NCBI GenBank assembly: GCA_035945515.1
Contig: DASZAE010000453.1
Coordinates: forward strand, 1-9,601
DNA length: 9,601 nucleotides
Direction: 5' to 3'
DNA from: RH2-MAG17b sp035945515
GTDB lineage: Bacteria > Acidobacteriota > Terriglobia > UBA7540
Below the pieces are notes generated by a model, which searched no databases, was not told the origin of the DNA, and saw only the letters and a list, made by a program, of their open reading frames with translations. Both the position numbers and the translations under genes were made by a program. This document shows, in pieces, positions 1 through 7,089 of the stretch; the first letter of the stretch is position 1; every line of letters starts with the position of its first letter.

Positions 1-1
1 G

Positions 2-202
2 ACCATGCAGATTAACTGGGATCCCCGGAAAATTTCGCTCACGCCACATCAAGCCCTTGCCGCCCTTAAGAGCTCAGACCCGTCGATCATTCTTGGCAGA
101 AGTCAAAATGGGCTTGAGATGAACTCGTTCATGCTTCAACCGGGAGAAGACAAGATTATTGCTCAGACGCTGGCCGGTTTGTTACGCGCGCACGCTGGTT
201 GA
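2..202 (+). CDS. SelA/DgaE-like PLP-dependent enzyme, C-terminal fragment
   Basis: This is the 3' end of a gene that begins before the window; the reading frame is open to base 2 and stops with TGA at 200-202. The visible residues match the C-terminal small domain of SelA-like fold-type I PLP enzymes: an 'INWDP' strand, a 'LTPHQALAAL' helix (this domain picks the next substrate-side helix in the family), a 'PSIILG' strand and the typical ending 'MLQPGEDKII' before a last helix. The family includes L-seryl-tRNA selenium transferase and, closer to this branch, D-glucosaminate-6-phosphate ammonia-lyase (DgaE) and EF_0838. The PLP lysine and substrate pocket lie outside the window, so the reaction cannot be read. 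A tie to amino-sugar or D-amino-acid breakdown is inferred from the family and from the EF_0837-type amidohydrolase downstream. Whether it is exported like its neighbours cannot be judged without the N-terminus. Confidence 0.72.
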   Translation, partial: TMQINWDPRKISLTPHQALAALKSSDPSIILGRSQNGLEMNSFMLQPGEDKIIAQTLAGLLRAHAG

Positions 203-204
203 GC

Positions 205-225
205 GATTCTTGAGGAATCCTTTTT
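205..225 (+). terminator. Weak intrinsic terminator-like hairpin
   Basis: GATTC and GAATC form a 5-base-pair stem (205-209 with 215-219), extendable by a T-G pair around a TGA loop, followed by a C and five Ts (221-225). It lies just after the SelA-like stop and before the DUF362 start. The stem is short and AT-rich, so it is likely to attenuate rather than stop transcription. Confidence 0.3.
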
Positions 226-257
226 CCTGAGATTGAGAATATGAAAGAAGAAATTCT

Positions 258-1421
258 GTGAACCGCCGAACTTTCGTATCGAACGCCATCACGGGAAGCG
301 TTGGTCTCGCTCTTACTGAAGGAATCAGCAAAGGCGATGCGGACGTCAAGCTGCCGGAACCGCCGCCTATTATCAGGCACGGCCTGCCGGGCTATAAGAA
401 ATCGGCCCTCGGGATGCCCGGCCTTTTTCCGGGCCGCGTGGTTGAAGCGCGCAACCCGGAAGCCATCCAGCAGAATCACGTTTCACAACCGGCCGTCGGA
501 CGCATGATTGACCGCGCGCTCTTGGAACTTACAGGCGAAAATTCGCCGCATGCTGCGTGGGCCCGATTCGTGACTCCCGAAGACGTGGTTGGCATCAAGA
601 TTAATCCCTCGGGCGCGCCCGCTTGCTGTTCTTCGCCAGAGATTGTGCGCGAAGTCATCCGGGGGATCAGGTCCGCGGGCGTTCCAGAAAAGAACATTCT
701 GATTTACGATCGCTATTCTGATGAAATCCAGCTTGGGAGCTACCATGCTCTGTTGCCTGTAGGGGTGCGAATTGACGGGATCGAACATCGCGCTTTTGAC
801 CTCTCCCGCTACGACCTGAACGTATACTGCCAGGCTTGCTTCTTCGGTGAGTGGGAAACGAGGTCTTACCTCGCGCGCGTCGTCTCCCATGAAGTCACCA
901 AGATTGTGAATATTCCAACGATGAAAGACCATTCAGCGGCTGGAGTGACGGGCTGCCTGAAAAACCTCGGATACGGTTCCTTTAACAACGTGGATCGCTC
1001 GCATCATGCTCCGATTACTTTCACAGACCCGCTCATTGGCTTGATGTGCTCGGTTGAGCCTTTGCGATCGAAGGCGGTGCTGCACATTATGGACGGAATG
1101 CGCCAGGTGTGGCATGGGGGGCCGGTGACCCAGGTTCAACAATTTATTGCCCAGCCGGGTATCTTGCTTGTTGGGACGGACCCGGTGGCAATTGACACGA
1201 CCGAGCTCGCCTTAATCACGGCGAAGAGGCAGCAGGAAGGGGCGCTTTCTCTTTGGGACCGCAACCCGGCGAACATCACCCGCAGCGAAGAGGAATATTT
1301 TCACAACCCGCGCAAGAACTTGTTTTTCCGGCAACCGGCGCATATCGAGGCGGCGGGAAGGCTGGGACTCGGTGTTTGGGAAACAAACAAGATCGATCAT
1401 CGCAAGCTGGTAATGGGGTAA
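258..1421 (+). CDS. DUF362 domain protein with Tat signal
   Basis: A 387-residue protein. The N-terminus reads NRRTFVSN followed by a short hydrophobic stretch, a Tat-type signal with the twin arginines at residues 3-4, so export of a folded, perhaps cofactor-bearing protein is likely. DUF362 hallmarks are: VGIKINPSG at about 111-119, a cysteine pair at 123-124, the IRSAGVPEKNILIYDR region at about 137-152, VNIPTMKDH at 217-225, the GVTGCLKNLGYG segment at 229-240, HIMDGM at 276-281 and DPVAIDTTEL at 308-317. The biochemical role of this family is not established; some members carry ferredoxin domains, but no 4Fe-4S CxxCxxC motif is seen here. The GTG start at 258 is preferred because it gives the signal peptide directly; the ribosome binding site is only a purine-rich AGAAG. 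A six-codon frame (ATG at 241, TGA at 259-261) overlaps this start and might couple translation. First gene of a tight run with the propeller and ApbE genes. Confidence 0.85.
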   Translation: MNRRTFVSNAITGSVGLALTEGISKGDADVKLPEPPPIIRHGLPGYKKSALGMPGLFPGRVVEARNPEAIQQNHVSQPAVGRMIDRALLELTGENSPHAAWARFVTPEDVVGIKINPSGAPACCSSPEIVREVIRGIRSAGVPEKNILIYDRYSDEIQLGSYHALLPVGVRIDGIEHRAFDLSRYDLNVYCQACFFGEWETRSYLARVVSHEVTKIVNIPTMKDHSAAGVTGCLKNLGYGSFNNVDRSHHAPITFTDPLIGLMCSVEPLRSKAVLHIMDGMRQVWHGGPVTQVQQFIAQPGILLVGTDPVAIDTTELALITAKRQQEGALSLWDRNPANITRSEEEYFHNPRKNLFFRQPAHIEAAGRLGLGVWETNKIDHRKLVMG

Positions 1422-1430
1422 CGAAATCTC

Positions 1431-2474
1431 ATGCAGGAGGCGCTGAACAACCCCTGGGCGACATTGCTCCGCGACAGCCGGCGCAGTGGCGGATACGGGC
1501 GATGGACTCTACAGGCGCCCAGCAAACTGTTGTGGGAACTTCGCCTGGACGACTCGGTTCGAAGCTCGCCTGTTCTTGACGGAGATCTGTTGTATGTGAC
1601 TTCGCTCGACGGCGCGCTTCACGCGATTGAAGTTCGCGCCGGTCAAGAGGCGTGGAAGTTCCAAACCTCTGGAAGCATTCACTGCACGCCCTCTATTTGT
1701 GAAAATGCTGTCCTGTTCGGCAACGACTCGGGTAGTGTTTTTGCGCTAGAGCGCGCCAAGGGCCGAAAAATTTGGGAAACACTCACAGGTGCGGAAGTAT
1801 GGGCGTCGCCGGTAGCTTTCGGACGCGCGGTGTTTGTCGGTTCGGCAGATGGGCGTTTCTACGCGCTGGACATCTCCACTGGAAAGCCGCACTGGACCTT
1901 CGAAGCTGGAGCGCGCATTTATTCGACTGTTTACGCCAGCGAAAACGGCCTGTACTTTGGTTGTAGCAACGGCAAGGTCTACTGCCTTGATTCGGATTCC
2001 GGCAGGGTGATGTGGGCTGCAGAAACGGGCAATGGCATTGATTCCTCGCCGGCCTTGGCCGGAGGAGCCGTTCTGATCGGATCCGAGGATTTTTCAATTT
2101 ACTCCATCCACCCGATTACCGGAAAAATCCAATGGAAGTATGCCACGGGCCTGGGGATTTCCTCCTCTCCGGCCGCTGACGGGAATACGGTGGTTGTTGG
2201 CGGCAAGGATGGTTTCCTCTATGCCCTGGACATTCCGAGCGGACGGCTCAATTGGAAGAGGAGGCTGGGTGGCGCAATTACGGCGCCCGCTGTGATTGCC
2301 GGCGAGATGGTTTGTCTTCAGAGCCGCGGTGGCGGAACCCAAGCGTTGGATGTTCGAACTGGGAAGGAGATCTGGCGGGCAAGATTGGGTGGATCCACCC
2401 AGTCATGCCCGGTTTTGAATGGAAATGTCATCTACCTGGCTAATGCTCAAGGAATGGTCTATGCGTTGGCGTAG
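1431..2474 (+). CDS. Eight-bladed PQQ-type beta-propeller protein
   Basis: A 347-residue protein made almost entirely of PQQ-like repeats. The docking tryptophan appears at residues 35, 75, 115, 155, 195, 235, 275 and 315, exactly every 40 residues. Each unit follows the plan W-strand, 'SSP' turn, 'dG-x-lYvGs-DG', 'lYALD-x-tGk'. Eight units predict a closed eight-bladed propeller as in BamB or quinoprotein dehydrogenases. Such folds serve as protein scaffolds or bind PQQ; I see no calcium or PQQ ligand set that would prove enzyme activity, so a scaffold or partner-binding role is as likely. No signal peptide is present: the propeller fold starts near residue 9. This is odd beside exported neighbours. 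The ATG lies 9 bases after the DUF362 TAA, in the same frame, and lacks a well-placed Shine-Dalgarno (only GGGG about 13 bases upstream). Its end overlaps the apbE start. Confidence 0.88.
   Translation: MQEALNNPWATLLRDSRRSGGYGRWTLQAPSKLLWELRLDDSVRSSPVLDGDLLYVTSLDGALHAIEVRAGQEAWKFQTSGSIHCTPSICENAVLFGNDSGSVFALERAKGRKIWETLTGAEVWASPVAFGRAVFVGSADGRFYALDISTGKPHWTFEAGARIYSTVYASENGLYFGCSNGKVYCLDSDSGRVMWAAETGNGIDSSPALAGGAVLIGSEDFSIYSIHPITGKIQWKYATGLGISSSPAADGNTVVVGGKDGFLYALDIPSGRLNWKRRLGGAITAPAVIAGEMVCLQSRGGGTQALDVRTGKEIWRARLGGSTQSCPVLNGNVIYLANAQGMVYALA
2449..2453 (+). promoter_or_regulatory. Ribosome binding site deciding the apbE start
   Basis: AAGGA sits 7 bases before the ATG at 2461. That ATG yields an N-terminus (MRWRR, then a hydrophobic run to about residue 24) resembling a Sec signal. 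An upstream in-frame ATG at 2419 would add 14 residues, spoil this pattern and lie 56 bases inside the propeller gene. The 2461 start is therefore preferred. Confidence 0.6.
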
Positions 2475-3486
2475 GATCGTAGGCGGGCGGACGATTCCGC
2501 TGGCTCTTTTTCTGTTTCCTGCAACGATGGCTGCTTCCTCTAGCAGTCAATTTGTTTATAAGAAGCAGTACTCGATGGGCACGGTTTATGAGATTGTGGC
2601 CTATTCACCCTCAGTGAATCGTGCTTCACATGCGATTAACGCGGCATTTCAGGCGATTGCTATGCTCGATCACATGATGAGTAATTATGATGCGCAGAGC
2701 GACCTAAGCCGCCTGGATCGTGAGGCCCATTTTCACGCTGTGCGCGTGCCGCCGGACCTCTTCCGGGTGATCCAGGATTCATTGGTTTACTCGATGGCCT
2801 CCGAGGGCAAATACGATGTGACCGTGGCGCCTTTGGTGGACGCCTGGAAGTCAGCCATCAGGGGCGGGGAACCTCCCTCCGCAGCGAAGATTAACGAACT
2901 GCGGGGCTGCGTAGGCTACCGGAAAGTGCAATTAATTCCGGCAGACCGGATAGAATTTCATTCACCGTGCCTGCGGATCGATCTCGGATCAATAGCAAAG
3001 GGCTATGCTGTAGATCGCGCCGTGGAGATTTTAAGGTCACAGAATATTCAGAGCGCGCTCATCAATGCGGGTGGAAGCACGCTCTATGGCATCGGCGCGC
3101 CCCCCGGCAGCGCGGGCTGGAGCATCCGTCTGCGTGATCCTTCAGGCCGGATTGAGCCGAAGGTCATTCTGCGTGACGACAGCGTTTCCACTTCTGAACA
3201 GGAAGAGGAAAGCCTCATCAATGCGGATAAGCTTGGACACTTGATTGACCCTGTCACGGGAGAACCCGTGCGCAGTGACTTTGCCGTAAGCGTGGTGGCA
3301 AAAACAGCGACCGCCACGGACGGCCTTTCCACCACGTTATTTCTGATGGGACCAAATGATGGGTCGCAGCTCGTCCGTAAGCTTCCTGATGTCGCGGCCA
3401 TTTGGGTTTCTCCAACGGGGCAAACCAGAGTCGCCTCAACGGGGCCCAAGATTCTGCTGCATCAATCTCAAGGAGGGAATCCGTAA
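2461..3486 (+). CDS. apbE: FAD:protein FMN transferase (ApbE family), exported
   Basis: With the start at 2461 the protein has 341 residues, normal for ApbE. It transfers FMN from FAD to a threonine or serine of target proteins using Mg2+, usually outside the cytoplasmic membrane. Motifs in order: a signal-like N-terminus (RWRR, then hydrophobic residues 6-24); SMGTVYEI at 38-45; SNYD...SDLSRL at 74-85; YDVTVAPLVDAW at 118-129; the family signature IDLGSIAKGYAVDRA at 173-187; INAGGSTLYGIG at 201-212; HLIDPVTG at 260-267; and ATDGLSTTLFLMG at 285-297, which carries the Asp and Thr expected for metal and flavin binding. The usual 'TSG-x-YE' stretch reads TSEQEEE at 244-250, so the glycine and tyrosine are missing. 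The start overlaps the propeller gene by 14 bases, which implies translational coupling. No protein in this window shows a clear (S/T)GA(T/S) flavin attachment motif, so its target must be elsewhere. Confidence 0.88.
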   Translation: MRWRRIVGGRTIPLALFLFPATMAASSSSQFVYKKQYSMGTVYEIVAYSPSVNRASHAINAAFQAIAMLDHMMSNYDAQSDLSRLDREAHFHAVRVPPDLFRVIQDSLVYSMASEGKYDVTVAPLVDAWKSAIRGGEPPSAAKINELRGCVGYRKVQLIPADRIEFHSPCLRIDLGSIAKGYAVDRAVEILRSQNIQSALINAGGSTLYGIGAPPGSAGWSIRLRDPSGRIEPKVILRDDSVSTSEQEEESLINADKLGHLIDPVTGEPVRSDFAVSVVAKTATATDGLSTTLFLMGPNDGSQLVRKLPDVAAIWVSPTGQTRVASTGPKILLHQSQGGNP

Positions 3487-3498
3487 GTCTGATCGTTT

Positions 3499-4920
3499 AT
3501 GCGCGATCTAAAGATCGTTCTTCTCATTATCGCCTCGCTTGTCTCGCCATCCGCGGGCGCCCATGTGTTCATACGCTGGACCGAGTCTTCAATCCCTCCG
3601 GCTAAGGCGCTCGGCGTCCAGAATCTGGTGATCACGTGGACAGCGCCCGATAACCCTCTATTCCAAGCCGCAAAGCGCCAAGGCTACCGTGTTTACGCAG
3701 AGGTTACTCCTGCGTGGGCAGCCGCCGCCGCTCGAGCGAGCAAGAGTGAAGGATTGGCTGGAATCATCGTGGCAGCTCCTGGAATAGAGCCTGCCGGTTC
3801 CCTGGATGAGTTGATTAAGAGTTTGAGGGCAGAGTTTCCGTCTCTTGATGTTCGGCTGCTCGAACCTGGCGGCAAGCAACCCCAGATGCGGGGAGGGATT
3901 GTGGTGGGAAAGAACGGAGTTCTAGGAGTCTCGAGCCCCACACGGCAGCCTTGGATCGACTCCAACGTAGCTCTGGTCCGGTTTGCAAGGGTTTACCATC
4001 CTGGCGAAGCGCCGCTCATTGACTTCACGTGGAACCTGATCGATCCCACGGAACAACAATACGGCCCTCCGGCGGTGGATTATGAGATTGCGATTGCGGA
4101 GGCTGCCAGCTTTCACACTGATCTTATTTTGCCCATACACAAGAATCTCCAAAAGGATTTAATCCAAAGGAACCCACAGGGATGGAAGACTTGGGACGGC
4201 ATCCTGCGCTACATACGCTTTTATCAGCCTATCGTTGTGAACCGGACGCTCCACCTGTTGAGCAACGTGGGCTTCATCACAAATGACTACGATGCTTCCT
4301 ACGAAGCGGCCAACCTCATGGCTCGCCATAATATTCCATTCGATGTAATGATGCCTGGCGCGCTAACCTCCAAGCGATTGAAAGATATGGCGCTAGTTGT
4401 GATTTTTGGCCCGCTCGACACCGCGGCAGCCGGGACAGTAAAGAACTTTGCTGAGAACGGCGGAACGGCGGTTCTGGTGGGACAGCCAGGGAAATACCCG
4501 TGGAGTTCCCTCCAGCCCGCCTCGAAAAATGAAGACACCGCAATTTACCTTACGGGGAAGGGGAAGATAGTGGAGATTGCAGAACCCATCACCGATCCTG
4601 AAGCCTTCGCAAAAGATGTTTGGCGGCTGTTGAGCACACCTCAGCGGCAGTTGTCCCTTTGGAATGCTTTGACAACCCTTGCCGCCGCCTATCAAGTAGG
4701 AGGTTTCAGCCTCCGCCTTAATCTTGTGAATTATTCGGGCAATCCCCTTCGCGTGCAAACGCGGGTGAAGGGCGCCTATTCGGCGGTCAGTTATGAAACC
4801 CCGGAGCATGGGAGTTGGGCGCCCCTTAAGCCGGTTGAGCAGGACGGCTTTACGGAGTTCATTGTTCCCAACTTCCTCGTGGGGGCTCGAGTCCGTCTAA
4901 GCGAGGCCGGTTCACGTTAA
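3499..4920 (+). CDS. Secreted protein of unknown function, possible barrel plus amidotransferase-like fold
   Basis: I do not recognise the 473-residue protein as a named family. Residues 1-21 form a Sec signal (MRDLKIVLLIIASL..., probable cut after SAGA). Residues about 22-125 alternate strands and helices ('LVITWTAP', 'YRVYAEVTPAW', 'LAGIIVAAPG', 'LDVRLLEPGG') in the manner of half a TIM barrel. Residues 158-245 look like the second half and are rich in charged and aromatic residues (DFTWNLIDPTE, YEIA). Residues about 255-360 ('YEAANLMARHNIPFDV', 'ALVVIFGPLD', 'FAENGGTAVLVGQPG') resemble the Rossmann-like glutamine-amidotransferase-type domain seen in beta-galactosidase trimerisation regions. 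Residues 400-470 look like a beta-sandwich. This order recalls glycoside-hydrolase-like proteins, but no catalytic pair can be assigned. The ATG is the only in-frame start near the signal; the AGGAGG at 3471-3476 is 22 bases upstream, too far for normal use. The gene is 12 bases after apbE, so the same transcript is likely. Confidence 0.75.
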   Translation: MRDLKIVLLIIASLVSPSAGAHVFIRWTESSIPPAKALGVQNLVITWTAPDNPLFQAAKRQGYRVYAEVTPAWAAAAARASKSEGLAGIIVAAPGIEPAGSLDELIKSLRAEFPSLDVRLLEPGGKQPQMRGGIVVGKNGVLGVSSPTRQPWIDSNVALVRFARVYHPGEAPLIDFTWNLIDPTEQQYGPPAVDYEIAIAEAASFHTDLILPIHKNLQKDLIQRNPQGWKTWDGILRYIRFYQPIVVNRTLHLLSNVGFITNDYDASYEAANLMARHNIPFDVMMPGALTSKRLKDMALVVIFGPLDTAAAGTVKNFAENGGTAVLVGQPGKYPWSSLQPASKNEDTAIYLTGKGKIVEIAEPITDPEAFAKDVWRLLSTPQRQLSLWNALTTLAAAYQVGGFSLRLNLVNYSGNPLRVQTRVKGAYSAVSYETPEHGSWAPLKPVEQDGFTEFIVPNFLVGARVRLSEAGSR

Positions 4921-4969
4921 TCCGGTTTATTCATAAAGCTCGCTTTAAAACGGCCTGAAGATTCAAACC

Positions 4970-4974
4970 GAGGG
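4970..4974 (+). promoter_or_regulatory. Ribosome binding site of the amidohydrolase gene
   Basis: GAGGG lies 8 bases before the ATG at 4983 and supports that start, which also gives a complete Sec signal peptide. Confidence 0.45.
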
Positions 4975-4982
4975 TTTGCCCA

Positions 4983-6356
4983 ATGAACAATTATGGAACA
5001 GTTCTGGCGTTTTTGGCGGCGATGGCATTAACTATGGCTATGATAATTCCCGTGCGCGCACAGTCACTCCGATATGATCTCCTACTGAAGTCTGGCCATG
5101 TCATCGATCCGGCTAACCACATTGACCGCATCATGGACGTAGCTGTTAAAGGCGGCAAAATCGCTGCCGTGGAACCTAGCATTCCTGACACTGAGGCTGG
5201 AAAAGTGGTCGATGCGCATGGCCTCTATGTCACGCCCGGACTCATTGATATCCACGTCCATATCGGACAGGGAGGCGCGCCCCTCAATTGGTTCTCTCCG
5301 GATGCGCGCTCCCACATCAAGCCGTACAAAATCATGGCGGATTTGATGCTGCAATCCGGCGTCACTACGGTTGTGGATGCAGGAACTTCTGGCTCCGACA
5401 CATTCCTAGCCGAAAAGGAGGAAGTGATTGACCATTCGCAGATCAGAGTTTTGGCATGGCTCAATATCGTGGCCGATGGAATGAGCGGCGGGCTTGAGCA
5501 AGATGTTGACCAGATGAATCCTCAGCTATGCGCCGCCACCATCCGCAAATACCGCGATATCATTGTGGGTGTCAAGACGGCCCACTATTGGACCGAGAAG
5601 CCCTGGGATGCAGAGCACCAACCCTGGGAGGGCGTTGACCGGGCCGAAGCCTGCGGGCGTCTGGCGGACATGCCGATCATGGTGGACTTCTTCCCGCGGC
5701 CTGGCCGCTCTTATTCCGACCTGATTCTGAAGAAAATGCGGCCGGGGGATATTCATACGCACGTTTTCGCTCAACAATTCCCCATCATTCTGCCGGATGG
5801 CAAGGTCAACCCCATCATGTGGGAGGCGCGGAAAAGAGGCGTGATCTTTGACGTGGGTCATGGCGGCGCCAGCTTCTGGTTCCGCAACGCAATGCCGGCC
5901 ATTCAGCAAGGATTTCTCCCAGATTCGATCTCTACCGACCTTCACAATGGCAGCATCGTGCAGCTCGCAATGAGCCTCAACAACGTGATGTCCAAGTTTC
6001 TGGCGATGGGCGAAACGCTTCAAGACGTCATCAAGCAAACCACCGTAAATCCGGCGCGCGAGATTCACCGGACGGATTTGGGCACGCTTTCGGTAGGGTC
6101 CGTAGCGGACATTGCCGTCCTTCAATTATTACACGGCCATTTCAGCTACATGGATGACGGCTACGCCCGGCAAGACGGCAATGAGAAGCTGATAACTCAA
6201 ATGACGGTCCGCGCCGGCGCCATTGTGTTTGATCCTTATGGACTCAGCGCGGTGGAATGGCAAAAGGCGCGCAAACAGTATTACCACACGCCGACGCCAT
6301 CAGATATGAGCCGGGCTACGGCTGATGACTATCCACGTTCGCTTTCTCAGGAATGA
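4983..6356 (+). CDS. Secreted amidohydrolase/deacetylase (EF_0837/Atu3266-like)
   Basis: A 457-residue metal-dependent hydrolase of the amidohydrolase superfamily. Residues 1-27 are a Sec signal ending VRAQ. Residues 31-85 form the small beta domain ('LLLKSGHVIDPANHID', 'TPGLIDIHVHIG'). The metal site can be followed: HVH at 91-93, the likely carboxylated lysine K198 in VGVKTAH, H260 (or H258) in DIHTHVF, the family motif DVGHGGASFWF at 290-300 and the catalytic-type Asp in STDLH (D319). The late motif NPAREIHR and 'GTLSVGSVADIAVL' close the fold. EF_0837 relatives usually read MVH at the strand-5 metal ligand; here it is MVDFF (D235). I recall the Asp form from acidobacterial and planctomycete relatives, but cannot verify that. 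Characterised relatives deacylate N-acetyl or O-acetyl compounds; the substrate here is unknown. The related EF_0837 gene sits beside a SelA-like gene, as this one nearly does. The gene is 62 bases after the unknown gene and could share its transcript. Confidence 0.85.
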   Translation: MNNYGTVLAFLAAMALTMAMIIPVRAQSLRYDLLLKSGHVIDPANHIDRIMDVAVKGGKIAAVEPSIPDTEAGKVVDAHGLYVTPGLIDIHVHIGQGGAPLNWFSPDARSHIKPYKIMADLMLQSGVTTVVDAGTSGSDTFLAEKEEVIDHSQIRVLAWLNIVADGMSGGLEQDVDQMNPQLCAATIRKYRDIIVGVKTAHYWTEKPWDAEHQPWEGVDRAEACGRLADMPIMVDFFPRPGRSYSDLILKKMRPGDIHTHVFAQQFPIILPDGKVNPIMWEARKRGVIFDVGHGGASFWFRNAMPAIQQGFLPDSISTDLHNGSIVQLAMSLNNVMSKFLAMGETLQDVIKQTTVNPAREIHRTDLGTLSVGSVADIAVLQLLHGHFSYMDDGYARQDGNEKLITQMTVRAGAIVFDPYGLSAVEWQKARKQYYHTPTPSDMSRATADDYPRSLSQE

Positions 6357-6371
6357 ACGGCGGAGAGCCGT
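6357..6371 (+). terminator. Short hairpin after the amidohydrolase stop
   Basis: ACGGC and GCCGT pair (5 base pairs) around GGAGA directly after the TGA. There is no T-run behind it, so it may stabilise the mRNA end or act with Rho rather than as an intrinsic terminator. Confidence 0.2.
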
Positions 6372-6495
6372 CCTCGATACTCGCTGGAGCATAACGCCGG
6401 TGTCAAAATACGGCCTGGGGGCCACGCACTCCAAAGATGAGCGTTGCAAGAGACAAATTGTTGAATAGAGACTGGGAGCCAAAGGAGAGAAGCCA

Positions 6496-6954
6496 ATGCA
6501 GAAAACCAGGTCTAGTAGGTCTGCGATCATTTCCACGGCGCTTTTTGTTTGTTACTGTGCTTCATTGGGCTGTTATGCACAAGGGCGGCGCGCCGTGGAC
6601 CTTCCGGGGACAACGCAAACCTTGCCTTTCAGCGATGGAATTGTCGTTGGCAATTCGCTCTACGTTTCTGGAACGCAGGGAACGGATCGCAATGGCAAGC
6701 TGGAAAACGGAATCAGCGATCAAACCCGCGCGGCGCTAGAGACCATTCAAAAGGTGGTCACAAAGGCCGGCTTCGGAATGAAAGACGTTGTGGCTGTAAA
6801 TGTTTATCTGTCGGACATTCATGACTTTGCCGCCATGAATAAGGTCTATGCCACCTTTTTCCCGAACCCGAAGCCCACGCGCACTACGGTTCAAGTGGCG
6901 GCTCTGGTCAACGGCGCCAAGATAGAAATTTCAGCCATTGCCGTCAAGCAATAA
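6496..6954 (+). CDS. RidA-family (YjgF/UK114) protein with signal peptide
   Basis: A 152-residue protein; a typical cytoplasmic RidA has about 125-130, and the extra 28 residues are an export signal (QKTRSSRSA, then a hydrophobic stretch to CYA at 26-28). The RidA domain is complete: LPFSDGIVVGNSLYVSGTQG at about 43-62, QTRAALETIQKVVTKAGFGMKDVV at 76-99, VYLSD at 103-107, and the active-site arginine R129 in PTRTTVQVAALVNGA with E144 in KIEISAIA. The family hydrolyses reactive enamine/imine intermediates released by PLP enzymes, and R129 is the substrate-binding Arg of the active subgroup. A secreted form cannot serve a cytoplasmic enzyme, so either its PLP partner is also exported or the protein acts on another substrate. 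AAGGAG at 6482-6487 is well placed, 8 bases before the ATG. A 139-base gap precedes it, so it might have its own promoter, though I could not pick one with confidence. Confidence 0.88.
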   Translation: MQKTRSSRSAIISTALFVCYCASLGCYAQGRRAVDLPGTTQTLPFSDGIVVGNSLYVSGTQGTDRNGKLENGISDQTRAALETIQKVVTKAGFGMKDVVAVNVYLSDIHDFAAMNKVYATFFPNPKPTRTTVQVAALVNGAKIEISAIAVKQ

Positions 6955-7018
6955 TACAATTCTGCAGGTACGGTGGGATTAACCGGCAGACTGCCTGAAC
7001 TGGCGCGCTAAAGGTTGA

Positions 7019-7059
7019 AGCAGGATGGCCGTCACAGCGTGCCGGTCATCCTGCTCTTT
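7019..7059 (+). terminator. Bidirectional terminator hairpin between convergent genes
   Basis: Bases 7019-7031 pair with 7043-7055 over 13 positions with one G-T pair (AGCAGGATGGCCG against CGGTCATCCTGCT). Inside the loop CAC (7033-7035) can also pair with GTG (7039-7041). TCTTTG follows on the + strand; the other strand continues into TCAACCTTTA. Position between the ridA-like stop and the aldo/keto reductase stop suits a two-way terminator, though the T-runs are short. Confidence 0.6.
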
Positions 7060-7089
7060 GCCAAAAGAGGAAGAGTTGCAGGCCTACTG

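Noticed and set aside
603..630. NPSGAP in the DUF362 protein as a possible ApbE acceptor
   Set aside because: The acceptor needs (S/T)GA followed by T or S; here proline follows, and the segment belongs to the conserved DUF362 core.
1431..2474. The 120-base periodicity as a DNA repeat or CRISPR-like array
   Set aside because: The regularity is at protein level (beta-propeller blades); the DNA units are too divergent for a tandem DNA repeat.
5526..6125. Long open frame on the - strand (199 codons)
   Set aside because: It lies wholly inside the amidohydrolase gene, whose protein has all family motifs; the opposite frame shows none.
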